Positions 48,025 to 59,979 of a DNA stretch of 64,000 nucleotides are shown here, one piece after another (the first letter of the stretch is position 1; each line of letters starts with the position of its first letter). The stretch is from NCBI GenBank assembly GCA_024362935.1, contig JANCRA010000001.1, positions 54,195,930-54,259,929 on the forward strand, written 5' to 3'. Under the pieces are notes generated by a model. The model was given only the letters and a program-made list of their open reading frames with translations. It ran no database searches and was not told the origin of the DNA. Made by a program: the position numbers and the translations under genes. This DNA comes from Setophaga petechia (lineage: Eukaryota; Chordata; Aves; Passeriformes; Parulidae).

Positions 48025-48430
48025 CATAAAACCATAGAATGGTTTGGGTTAGAAGGGACCTTAAAGATCATCCAGTTCCCAGCCCCCCTGCCATGGGCAG
48101 GGACACCTTCCATTAGACCAGGTTGCTCAGGAGCCCTGTTCAGCCTGGGACTTCCAGGGATGGGACATCCACAAATTCTGTGAGCAGCCTGTGCCGGTGC
48201 CTCACCCTCACAAGAAAGAATTTGTTCCTGATATCTAATCTAAACCTACCTTCTTCAGTTTAAGGCAATTTCCCCTTGTTCTATCACTATACTCCCATGT
48301 AAAAAGGTTATATTCTCCAGCTCCAAAGGCCTCCAACTTTCTTGTAGCCCCTTTAGGCACAGAATGCTCCAGGGAGCCTCCCCTTCTCCAGGCTGAAAAT
48401 ATCCAACTCTCTTCCTGCCTTGGAAGGAGA
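48025..48430 (-). mobile_element. CR1 LINE 3' fragment (minus)
   Basis: Reverse-complement CR1. It opens with the 3' terminus ACCATAGAATGGTTTGGGTT, then GACCTTAAAGATCATCCAGT, CTGCCATGGGCAGGGACACC, CCAGGGATGGGACATCCAC, TTAAGGCAATTTCCCCTTGT and CCCTTCTCCAGGCTGAA. The copy retains the terminal hairpin-like CCCCTGCCATGGGCAGGG region. It is one of only two minus-oriented CR1 pieces here. Confidence 0.94.
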
Positions 48431-51289
48431 GGTAATTTAGCCTGTTTTTCAGCTTAGAGATTGTACCAGTGACAGTCATATGTGTAGTTTATTTTAGTAT
48501 ATAGCAAACAGAATGGGTTTGTATGGAGGCTATTTTTATTTTTTTAATTTGGCTTCTAGTGATGACAGATCACCAAATATGTTACTAGGTATTGTTTCTT
48601 GATTGATTCGACACTAAATTTAATTTGCATGTTGCCTCTTCTTAGCTGCAATATGGAAAACAAATGTAGGATTTAGAGAAGAGTGGATTAGTGATAGCAA
48701 GATGCATATAAAATCATCTCACACTGTTTTAAGAGTGAGCAATTGCTGGCTTGCAATTCAGAATTCATTTTTCTAATACGCTTATGTTAACAGTTTTATA
48801 ATTAAGCTTCACTTAAAATTATAATAATAATTTCCTTTTCCATTCAAGCATAACAAAGCACTTAAACAAGCATTAATAAGCCTCATATCATCTTTGAAAA
48901 ATAAGTATTATTGCCCCTATTTTATAGTTGGGTAAACATAATTGAGGGTAAGTGATTTAGTGTGAAGTGACAAATCCTGAAAAGGGCACCTCCTGGATAC
49001 CCTTTCAGTTTGGTGAACCTCAGTGTTAAAGTGCAGGTATCAGGCTAGATCCTTGAGTATTGAGGCTTAGTAACAAAAACCAACCTCAGCAATGCTTGGT
49101 GTAGATGGAAGACTGTGTAAATAACATGCATTGTGGTAGAAAATGTGGCTCTGAGATTCTGGTGGGAAAAGACATGTCTGTGGTGCATCACCCTGGGCAA
49201 GGGTGGAGATCTCTGTGCTCTCTGCTGCTGTGGAGATGAGGAGCCAGGAACACATCCTGGGGTGGGTGACCACAAAAGCAATCCATGAGCATCCTCTGAG
49301 CAAAGCATTGTGGCCAATGTCTTATTTCACAGCTCACTTGTTCAGACCTGAAGACCCTGCATCTTGGCTGGGTTATTGGACTTGGGTCATCCCTTGAAAA
49401 AATGCCCAGCCCAAGCTGGATTTGAAGGACCTTGTATGTTATCTCAGTTCTTTGAAGTTTGTCCAGTATCTTCCAAGCAAAGGTTTTGTATGTAACCTCT
49501 TGATAATGTGTGGAAACAGAAAAAGAAAGCAGTCTAAGGTCAGTTGCATGTGCACATAGGGAAAACTTTCCATTCTTTTGGGAAGCGGATTGGTGGGAGA
49601 TTGTCAAGGTGCATTTAATGAATAAAAAAACCTAATAGAGTAAAATTAGACTGAATTAAATCTGACTTTGCTGCCGCTTCCAGAAATATATCCTCACCTG
49701 CACCACAGCAGGAAATGCAGAGTAACTAATTACAGATCCCTCAATGGAAGGCACACCACAGCAGGCTAGGAATAGAATACCTTCCTTCCTTCAGAAGAAA
49801 AAGAGTAAAAAAAAATAGAAGCAAACCATCATAAATAGTGATGAAGCCACCTAGAAATTAAAAGCCCACCTTTTGGAGAGATGGAGAATTTCAGTGTGCC
49901 CAAAGACTGCTGTTGGCTTCTAACTTAAATTACAGTCTGGTGTTGCTTACTGGTATTTTTCAGAAATATCATCACTGTACCTATGCAGCATGTGTAAAGT
50001 TCACAAATACAGAAGTTAATGCCATTTACATGGATCAACAGCTTACATCCATTACTGTGTTTGAAAATTCCATATGTATATAACAATGCATATACATTGT
50101 ATAGCATATAGACATCTGTCTATTGTAAATTCAATATTACAAATTTATAAGCAAAACATTTTGATATGACTGAAAAATCCTTTTCTTTCTATTTCCTGAG
50201 AGGTAATTGAGATATGAGGACATAAGGTGTTTCTGACAAGTGTTTAACCTTGGTGCATATTAGAAGTTCAAGTACTTAGCATATCTAAGCAGTATTTGTC
50301 CTTAAATTAATTATTAAATAGAAGTTATGTTCATGAATATTGATACTTACCCACAGATTAAAGGGACAATGAGTCACTTGGCACCTGACTACTACAGAAG
50401 GAGCAAAAACTGAAGTAGTGCTGTCTCTTGGTTCATTTTTAGGAGTGAAAAACAATTATAAGGAAGTTTTATTTTCTAATAGGAAAGAATATAATTATTT
50501 TGCTGCCTTGTTGGTGTTAGTAGAAGACTAGAAGTAAACCTTGTCTGTTTCTAGGAGGTCTTATAAGGAACCAAATAAGCAATGTAATCAGGATACTAGA
50601 GTCAAAATGGAAGAAAATAAGAATTTGGGGTACTCCTCTGTATTAGCCTGCAGTTAAGTTTTGTTTAACCTTGATTTGAGATGAAACAGCTCTCACTGAC
50701 TACTGAATTTTTGTTATGAAAAATAGTATTCAGCTGCTTTCTGTCGTTTTTGGATGCTTTATTGTTACCATTAACAGCATTTCTGGATGCAGTATTACCC
50801 ACGGGACTGAAAAAGAGAGAGTTCTTTTCCAGGATAATTGTATGCATAACTTAATTTTAAGCAACTGAAGCATCCTAACGCATCTGACTTTAAGCAGTTG
50901 AATGGTGTCTCAATCAGACTATCCAAGTATCTAAAATTAAGCACAGCACTAAGAACATTGCTGCATTATATCTGAATGCAGAAAAAAGAATTGCAACACA
51001 GCAGAAGCAAAGCTTCCACAGGCAGAAGTCAGTTTTGACTCCAGTGTAAGTCTTTGACAACCTCCCACAAGCACAGTTGCATGTACATCACAGTTTTATT
51101 CAACCCCAGCAATACCAGCACATTTATTGGCTAAAATTGATGGACATTCTCACTGCCACTGCTGTTAGACCAAGAGTGAAATAAAAGGCATGAGACTGAA
51201 ACAGAGCTCTCATTATTAGGTACCAGACAGCTATAATCCCATCTGTGGAGATGTACAGCCAGCATCTGGGTCATGTGAAATACTCCCTC
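48431..51289. other. Noncoding DNA with one short exon-like segment
   Basis: No gene is recognised. The minus-strand frame 49188-49607 (139 codons) is within chance expectation for this length of DNA. A short exon-like segment is listed at 50351-50391. Confidence 0.55.
50351..50391 (-). other. Candidate 41-base exon
   Basis: Minus strand: an excellent acceptor (CAGTTTTTGCTCCTTCTGTAG) precedes 41 bases that end at a strong donor (TGG/GTAAGT). One frame is open across it (two leading bases, then VRCQVTHCPFNLW). The splice sites are among the best in the window, but the segment is too short to judge coding. It may be an exon of a noncoding transcript. Confidence 0.2.
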
Positions 51290-51500
51290 CCTCCAACCAA
51301 AAGCCCTCTAATGATTATTCATGATTAATTTTAAAGCAAGCTCTGCAATATATTAAGTGAGTGTATTCTCATATTTAGAATCCCTCCCACTGAACAGCAT
51401 TTCAAGCAGCTATTATTATAACAGTCCTGACAACTCCCTGATTAATCCTCATCCATGTGTGTCAGATATTATTAACACTTAACTAGTCAAAGCTCAATCT
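51290..51500. promoter_or_regulatory. Homeodomain-rich AT block, possible conserved enhancer
   Basis: Motif-dense AT-rich sequence with TAATGATTA (51309-51317), TGATTAAT (Pbx/Hox-like, 51322-51329), a second TGATTAAT, and ATTATTAACACTTAA, and little simple sequence. It resembles conserved noncoding elements near developmental genes. Conservation cannot be judged from one sequence. Confidence 0.25.
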
Positions 51501-53732
51501 TTATTACTCTTTGAGCCTGTTTCTCCATGCAGAGCCTGAGTGGAGCTGTCACACGTGTCACCCTGTCAAGCCAGGATGCATGACCCATTCCCACTTGTTA
51601 ATTTGTTTACTGACATGTCTTGTATAAAATGCCTCTCTAAAGATGGTGGTGGCAGTTCTAACCACTGGTGCACATGCCAGTGGTGGTGGCTGTGGTCCTT
51701 TGGGGACAAATAAGTGTGCTGTAGGTATGGCACACAGTGTCAGCTGCTTCCCATGCACGCTGTGCTGATGCTCTGCTGGTGCTCAGTCTGCTGTGACTGC
51801 AGCACTGGGCACCAGTGGCCACTGTGTGGGCACAGTTCTGGCCAGAGCAGGTGGCTTGGCTCAGATACTCCCAGGAATGTTTGTCCTGCTGTTCCTGGTC
51901 TGCTGTCATGTTGCAGTTGCTGCAGTGGGCAAGATAGGTTTCATCTGGTATATTCTGCAACTGGATCTTCTGGAACAATCTTTACAATTTTGTGTTTAGA
52001 AGTGACTTTGAATTCACTGGCTGGGTTCTGTCAGTTAAGAGTAAGTGTCTCATGCATTTGTCTTCTTTTGTTACAAACTGAATTTTACCTGGACTGACCT
52101 TAAAATTTTCTGCTTGAGCCTTTGCTGTCTCTGGCTTCAGTCTCTGCCTGAACTGATGCTCTTATGCTGTCTTTAGCTATTATATGCTGGCAACACCTTC
52201 AGATTTTTTTTGTGTTCATTAGCAAAAATACTTTGTCAGCTTATTCAATTTAATTCCCAGAAATAAGAAGAATGCAAAGCATTTTTTGACCCCTCCTTCA
52301 AAGTATGTGCTTGAGACAGTTGATTTTCTGATCTGATTTGTCAGTATCTGTATGGATGACTAAGTATGTTCTTAGCAATGTGGCTGCACTGAATGTCTGA
52401 TATGGGAACTGAGGAATGCTGTCTCTCTATAGCCTTGCTAAGAAAATGGAAGCAGAGGTGGATTCTATTCTTGCTATATCTCTCTTAAATTTGGCCAGGC
52501 TCATGCAGAGTGGGCTTCAGCTGTGAGTCCCTCCATTTACCAGCTCTGTCATTGCATAGAACTTATTTTTGCACCCACATATGATGGCTGTCACTCAACA
52601 ATTGATGCATTAATTGGGCTTATTCAAGAGTTCTTGTACTTCATCACATTTCAGGTTATTGTGTAATCAGCTCTCTTTTGGTGTTGTGTCTCTGTTTATA
52701 ATATTACAATGCATGCTAGCTGTAACTTTACATATTTATCCAGTTGATATTAAAATAGAAGTGGAGAATTGAAGAGTGGCCTTATTCTTGAAATGGAGGA
52801 TTTCACTACCAACCATTCTCTGATCTCCATATGTTACAAAACTAAAATTCAGGTGGTTTTTTAAGTACCTTTTTGAAATGCAGGGTAGTAGATGAACTTT
52901 AGCTGCAGTACTGAAGTTGAAATGTGTGGGTATATTGCTTTCACAGTGAACAAAGTGCAGTTGAACTCCAGTCTTCCACTAAACTAGCAGGGTTCCTTTC
53001 CCAGTATGGCTCAGAAATGAGACCTAATGCACACAAGGAGCCTGGTGGATAACTTGCATTGCCTTGGCGCAATGTGTCTGCAGTTTGGGCATTTTCATGT
53101 AAAGATTTTTCACTCTTATCTGTGAGGTCTTACATACAAAAGCAGCCTGATCACATCTAGCTTCAACGAACCATTTGCAGGTCTTGGATGCCTAATTTTT
53201 GTCTATTTGCATGGGAGAAGAGGCATTTAATTTTCTGCATTTTTGCTGGTACTTCAAGTACTGATCATATTTTGGGTGGCTTTGTGCAATTGCAGGGTCC
53301 TTTCAATTTGTGTGACCTGTTGTTCTATGTTTACTTTCACTGGTCCAGTTCTTGCTTTCCTTACCTTGAAAATACTTTTGTGCAGGCTGGTTAATACAAG
53401 AAGTCTCAGTTCTCTGAGGCTTTGCAATTACAAGTTGCTTTTTGCACCTTAAAGCAAGAGCTTTCAATAGCTCTAATCTTTGTCTAGTTAGAATTCCTGG
53501 AACTGCTGGGACTTCCTCACAGGACCTGGTGTTTTGTTCTGTCAATCTGCAGCTAGAAACACTTTTTCCCTACATTTGAAGCTATTTCGTTCACCACCAT
53601 CCATTTCGATCCTCTTTGCTAGTTTTATTCCCTGTCTTTTGCTGCAAGTGGTAAAGAAACCCTCACTTCTGGCCCATTCAAGAGGTTGTCAGAAGTAATG
53701 GAGGTATTTTTTGGCATCTCTCAGCTTGCTTT
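51501..53732. other. Anonymous noncoding DNA
   Basis: A plus-strand frame at 51714-52097 (127 codons, Cys/Leu-rich) overlaps other frames on both strands and has no recognised similarity, so it is not called. Nothing else is seen. Confidence 0.55.
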
Positions 53733-53746
53733 ACACACACACACAC
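53733..53746. repeat. Short CA microsatellite
   Basis: Seven AC units, followed by an imperfect extension AGACACAAA. Confidence 0.85.
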
Positions 53747-53979
53747 AGACACAAATAAGTGAATCATCCCCATGGAGTCTCTGTTTAAATAGCTGAAATT
53801 AAAAAAAAAAAGTGTGTGGAATGAGAGATGATTGGCAGGCAAATATCAGTACAAAGCAGATTAAAAAAATGTGTCTAAGCTTGTGGAGAAACGTTGATTC
53901 TGAAAACTAGATTTAGACACAAAGGCCAATATGAAGAAAACTGACAAAAATCCTGCAGCAGGAAGCAGAATATGTCTTC

Positions 53980-54600
53980 GTGCAGCCTGCGCATTTGTAA
54001 ATTCATAACAATAGCAGCTGCTGCACCAGATAGTCTCTCTGGCTCACTCCCTGTCCTTTCCTGTGAGAAGATAAGAGGAAGAAAATGGGAATTGCATTAT
54101 GTTTCCTGTTCCTGTTAATTTCAGATCTGGAAAGGGCTTCTGCTTTACTCTGGTAATTGGGTTACATACTGCAGAAGACCAATATATTTTCATGATTAAT
54201 AATCTGTTTTGGCAAATTATGTATTTCTGAAAAGTACATGGAGGACACTGCATTTTAATCTTAGTATAGCCATGGTTTGCTCATTTATAAATATGCTTCT
54301 CTGCTCTTGCATAAATGTGCATAAATCACATTTCAAACATGAGATAATCATCAGCAGTCAGTAAAAAAGATATTTCCATGGCAACAGTTGCTAAATTGAA
54401 CAGTGCATCGGTACCTCCTCCCTGGCTTTGTCCAGAAGCCTCCCTGACTTACCCACAAGTAACCAGATAATCACACCTGTTAAAAATAACAACCTCCCCA
54501 TTGCCTGAGTAAAGAATTATCAGAGCACAAATTAGCAGTAATTCATTACTGCTGACAGTACTGGACATCACCCTTTTACATCTGCACTTCTGTAACTCTC
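53980..54600. promoter_or_regulatory. GATA/RFX/homeodomain motif cluster, possible conserved enhancer
   Basis: This block contains three AGATAA GATA sites (near 54069, 54343 and 54466), an RFX half-site CCATGGCAAC (54376-54385), CATGATTAATAATC near 54191, and a 20-base palindrome AGCAGTAAT-TC-ATTACTGCT at 54535-54554. Balanced composition and motif density set it apart from its flanks. It is an enhancer candidate only; no conservation data are available. Confidence 0.3.
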
Positions 54601-57600
54601 AGTGGACCCTGTCAACTTATTATGGCCTTTCCCCATGCCTGGTGGAGTTGCTGTAATCGTATTTTGAGAGCTTTGGAAAAATCATCTGCCCTGGATTAAA
54701 ATCTGACCAGTCTCTTCCTGGTTTTTTCTTGAAAGTAGAGAAAAAATTGTGGAAGTGATGGCACTTCTCGTGGCTTTATGGTCTTTCTTGCTCTTCTTTG
54801 TATGTATCCAGGAAAATTGCTTTTTAAAGGAGTGAGCTGAAGTTGTTCAGTAGGCACTGGAGGTTATTGCTCCTCAATGTGCAGGTAACATCAGAGTGAG
54901 CATGAGGATACAGGATGAGGAACACTGGGCTGATGTGAGGGTTACTCCTTTGATACCTTACTTGATGGGACATTGTAAGAGGGACTGAGGCAGGTCAAGA
55001 GGGACCTTTATAGGAGCTCCCCTGTGGTGGAATGTTAGAAAAGAAAATTGGGGTTTGTTTCCATGAACAGTTAACAGCATCTTTCTCCTGAACTGTTCTC
55101 CAGGATTAATTACTGTTAGGTAGTTTCTAACCATAGGAAATATTTTACTTTTAAATCTACCTTAGCACTAGTGTGAAGCACTGTTCTAAATTTCAAATCA
55201 AGGTTTTCCAAAGAAGAGCTCAAACAGGCAGAGAATTAACTGATACTTTTTCTTTCCGTTTTTTTTCTTCATGTCTAAGCTGCAGGGACATATTTTGGGT
55301 CTGTCTTTATCGAAAAGGAACATCTCTTTGCTAGTATCTAAAATGTTTCCTATTTACAATGCTTTCCCTGAGTCTCAACCCTGAGTATCTTTTATTGTTG
55401 TTGTTTTGTAAGGCATAAATTCACGTGGCCTTCTTTCACCAGCACAGTGCTCTGTTTCACCTCCTTTGTGTGACCTGGCTTACCTTGTGCCTTGTCTTTA
55501 TCTTGGCCTGTTCTTCCTTCATCCTAAACTGGAAACTGGAGAACTGAAGGAAGAATGGCAGAGGCGGACCACGCTTATTCCTGCAGCCTTGGGAATCTGG
55601 TGGGAAGCTGAAATCTGCACTGTTCTGTTCCCTGTCTCCTAGACCTATCTTAGGCAAATGTGCAGAAGATAGATGCTAAGGTGTTCAGAAACATTTTGCT
55701 TTCCTTTTGGGGCAGCTGGAGATGTAGAAATGGATTCTCTAATGGGAGGCAACTGAGGAATAGATGAGTTGCTAAAGGACTTGGAAGGATGACAGCTGTC
55801 ACATGTCATGGGTTTTAAAATCCTGTGTGTCCCTGACCAAAATGCGAGTGTTACCAGGTTGCTTGGTGTATGATAATTTCTGAAATGAATGTAGAATGTT
55901 AGTAGGTCTTAACTGATTTTGCACCTGCATTTTTTTTCTTTTATCTGAGAAGTAAAACTAAATTTAGTCACTGTTGCTCTTTATTAAGAAAATGGAATGA
56001 AAAATCTCAGCTGTCTTTAACTGTCCCTGCATCTCTAAACCAGCTAATTTTGCATTTCCATTTGACTCTGTATGTGATCAATTGTGCTTCATCTGCTGAC
56101 TATGAAGAGAGTTTAATGAAGTTTACTCAGGCGGGATGAAAAGCTGTTAATATGGCCATTCTGAGTTCAGGAGGTTGTGTGATTGTATTCTTATAAATTT
56201 CCTCACAAATCTGAGAAAGAACAGCTGTGTAAAGTCAGTTTCCCAAGGAGAAATTTGCTTCTATACTGAGAGAGCTTATCCATATTTTCTGGAGGCTGTC
56301 TGTTCCATTGGAGTAAATTTTAAGAAGCTGTTTTTCATTATTAAATTTGAAGGATCAGGAATACTAATGATACCTTAATCAGTGTCATAATTAAACACAA
56401 AAAGCCTGATCTTGGGGTTTCTGGAAATGTTGTGTGGAGCTGTTTCAGGTTTAGATGCACTGATTGACTTTGGGATGACTTGACCATTTGTTGGTTTTAC
56501 CAATGTATGGAAACCCACTTTTTGGTGTTCTTTTGATTTTATTTGCCTGCTGAGGTTGTGCCTCAAATTACATAGGGAGTTCACAGACATACTCAGCAAT
56601 ATTAGGGATTTCAGGTAGAGTTATCTGTAATTTAAGTATCTAAATCCCTGTTTCCAGGGTAACTTAGTATGGGACACATCACCAGGAAATCAGACAAACT
56701 AGAAAAGGGGTAGGCAGTATAGGTAGAAAAAGCAAAGCAAAGAAATTGTAAAATATGAAGTAAAAAAAAAAAAAAGAAAAAGAAAAATATTAGGTGCAGA
56801 GGAAAAAAAATACTTGAAAGAAGGATTGCATTGAATTGTGAGATAGTAAGCAAGTTTGAGAATGGAATTAAGAAGGACTGAAATTGGTGAAGAAAGATAC
56901 CATCCCTTGTCTGAATTCTGTGCTTCCCCACAAAGCCTTTTTCTCCAAGCATTTCAGATGGACCATCCCCCTTGTCTCTCCTCTGTCTTCCTGTGGCCTC
57001 TTCACTCAGCCTCTGTTTGTGTTCCATGCACTAACTCCTCTCTCTGGTGGTTTACAGTCCCTCCAGAGGAATGGAAGCTGTTGCCAGCAATTGAAATGGG
57101 TCTGTGGTTGTTTTGTGTGAGCAACGGGGCTGGTAATTTTATGGGTTTTCTCCTTGTACCTCACAAGAATTAAACCTTTGTTGATGAGGGCAGAAGTGAG
57201 CTCTGCTGGCTGCTGCTGTAACTCCCAAGGCAGTCACCACTTGTTGCTGGAGAAACGTATCTTTATGAGACCAGTCCACAGCAGTGATTTTATCTTTGGC
57301 TTTTGTGAAGGTAAACATGCAAAAACTGGGCAGTCTGAAATTCCTGCTTTGTGTCTCTTTTTTCCTTTGCACTTTTTCACCCCCTTTTTGGCATCTGTCA
57401 AGAGACATGCTGCTTTGAGGCAGTGACTGACAGCACAGGTCAGAAATGTGTTCTGCCTGTCCCTCTGAAAGCATGTGTTTGTTGCACAGAACTCATTCAT
57501 ATTCTTGTCACGTGTGTGATGTTCAGATGTTGTGAAATGCTGCTGAGTGAGACCTGACCTCTCAGGCTGATGCTGATTATTATGCTCAGTACAGTGCACC

Positions 57601-58079
57601 CAAGCACTGTTTGCCTCTGCAAGGTTTAATAATGAGCAGAAGATGAACTACTTAGACATACACCTGAGTTTTATGTATTTACACCTGCTGTCATGTGTGT
57701 TTGTTTGTTTCTTAGCTCCAGAGACAGAAGTCAATGAAACCAAATGTGAAAATAATGGGGAAAAAAATGTTACTGTGTGAGGTGTATTTGTTTCTGAATT
57801 CAGTGTCTTGAGATCAAATAAAAATGAAATAAGAATAGCCTTAAATTAATATAGAAGATAAACAAGACCAAAAGATCTGAAGAATTTTAAATGTAGCTTC
57901 TGGACATAAATTAATGGGTTTTTTTCACCATGAGAAAGTTAGACCTTCATTCCAGGGTCTTCTGTAAATTTTTTGCAAGACCTGGTGCCCTTTTTAGTGA
58001 CATGGCTGGTGGTGACTCTCAGTAAAGGCAGTTGATAGATGCTAGGGTGATGAATAATGCAATCTCTGTTGGTTTTTAG
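54601..58079. other. Anonymous noncoding DNA
   Basis: No gene is recognised. A-rich tracts near 56761-56790 produce false lysine-rich or phenylalanine-rich frames. Overlapping frames at 56632-57599 on both strands are unrecognised. Confidence 0.55.
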
Positions 58080-58127
58080 CAGTGGCTGCTGTTCAGTGCC
58101 TGTATTACTCTGTTGTTAATGGCATTG
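58080..58127 (+). other. Candidate 48-base exon, hydrophobic peptide
   Basis: A strong acceptor (TCTCTGTTGGTTTTTAG, immediately followed by CAG, a tandem NAGNAG acceptor) precedes 48 bases that end at TTG/GTAAGA. In phase 0 it reads QWLLFSACITLLLMAL, a membrane-like hydrophobic stretch. A second frame is also open. No homology is recognised and no adjacent exon was found. Confidence 0.2.
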
Positions 58128-59714
58128 GTAAGATAGTGACTTCCAGACTGTGTCCCCTTATAAAGTCTGCAGGGAGATGCTGGTTTGGGTCATTGAAGAG
58201 AGGAAACAGCAGCTTACACAACTTCTTGTACAGCTCTGCCAAAGGATGGAGGCCTTCCATAACTTGACCTGTACTTGGAAGCACAAAGTACAACTTGCAA
58301 GCAATTCCAAACAGTTACATTTGTGTTGGGTCTTTAGCTTTGTATTAATAGTTTGATCAATGAATTCAAATATTCCTAACGAGTATAGGGAGGACGAAAA
58401 TATAACTCCTCTGTTAAAGACTAATTCCTTTTGAGTGGAGCTGGAGCAGGTGACAGTAACAGAGTTACAGGTTGGATACTTGACCACTCTTTTGATCGTT
58501 TCACTTATCAGCAACCTTTCTGCATTTCAGCAGCATGCATACCTACTTTGGACTTCATTGCACTGTTCTGTGAACAAAATAAACCCAGCTCATACTAACA
58601 ACTTTTGCAAAGCATAATGCATGAAAGGATTTGAAATCTCAGAGTTCAGAGCATGCTGGGTTTTGTGTTCTGTTTTGGTTTGATGATAAATTGGCATCTC
58701 AGAAACCCATATTAGCAAGCATAGGAAAGCATTTAGCTCAGCCAAAGGAACTTTTTGTTTGTTTGCTGAGCAGTACAACCTTGACACAATGAAAGGTCCT
58801 GAGGCTCTCCACATGTCCTCAACGAATACTCCTGTTTTCTGGATGGAAGAGACTTTGGTGGTGTTTCAACACATGATGTCATTGTGTATGGAAAACGTCT
58901 GGGATGTGAAGCAGAACTGATCTTTCGCTTCTGCTTGAAATAATTTTGGCACATCAAATGGCCTGCTGAACTGAAACTGACTCAGGAGTGCTCAGTCCCT
59001 TGTCACAGATGCAAACTGTCATTAATCAGCAGTTTAGAGAGTTCAGGATCTAAGCTGAAGCAAATAACCCCACTTATGTTGAAAATAAGTGGTTATTGAC
59101 ATGGGAAGATTTGCCAATACTATTAAAATGATCAGCAACTGTTGCACTGTCAGCAGTGGAAAATGTTCAGCGATAATTTCAAATTGATATCTCGGAGCTT
59201 TCATCTGAACACCTGCTGTTCAGGACTGGAATATGAAACATTAACTGTAATTATTCCCCCTTCCAACCCTCACTCCAAAAGGCACCCAAAACCAAGCAGG
59301 TGTTACACCTTAAATTAAAATAATGTCTAACATCAATTTAAAAGTTGTAATAGCAAGGGCATGACTAGATTGTATAGAGAGTTCCTGGGGTTCACTCTTT
59401 GTAACAAAGCAAATCTACATTCTGCTGAGAGATCAGTGAGTAAATTTTTTGTGGAACACAGCCTGTGAGAAATGAGACTGCTGGCCATTTTTGGCTAAAG
59501 ATGAGCAGTGTTGCTGTTCACTGGGAGGCACAGGAGAAGAGACAAGAAATGTTGGGTTGCCAAGTTAAAAGGCTTCCATGTTCAAAGAACCACATATGCT
59601 TAGTGAGTCTGACTAGATAAATGCACGTGGTACACAGATAGCTGGTGTATGTGCTAGAAGTACAGTAAAATGTGGGCTTTAGAAGTGCTCTTGATTTAGG
59701 AAATGTAAATAACA
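58128..59714. other. Anonymous noncoding DNA
   Basis: Ordinary AT-rich DNA with overlapping short frames and nothing recognisable. Confidence 0.6.
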
Positions 59715-59765
59715 TTAATATGAACAGGACATATAGTGGTTAATATGAACAGGTCCATGTAGTGG
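59715..59765. repeat. Tandem duplication, 2 x 25-26 bp
   Basis: Unit TTAATATGAACAGG plus about 11 bases ending in TAGTGG occurs twice in a row (59715-59739 and 59740-59765), with small differences. A recent local duplication. Confidence 0.88.
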
Positions 59766-59957
59766 TTTCTTTTACACCATTGTATATCTGGTCTTATTTA
59801 GTGTGATAAAAGCTAAGAGTTTATGGAGTTGTTCTTGGAGGAAAGGAAATGAGGATTAGCTCTCAATCTTTCTGGGGTTTTTATTGTCCAATTTTGTTTT
59901 CCATCAGCTCCTGCTCACTGGGTAGTTTGTTTGTGTTTTGGATGAAGAAAAAAGGGA

Positions 59958-59979
59958 AAGAAGAAGAAGAAGAAGAAAG
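59958..59979. repeat. AAG trinucleotide repeat
   Basis: About seven AAG units in a purine tract. Purine-strand repeats of this kind can form triplex DNA. Confidence 0.85.

Noticed and set aside
49188..49607. 139-codon minus-strand frame
   Set aside because: About one such frame is expected by chance in this much AT-rich DNA; no motif or splice context.
57139..57599. Two long minus-strand frames and one plus-strand frame
   Set aside because: All three overlap in different frames, which indicates a locally stop-poor stretch. No recognised similarity.
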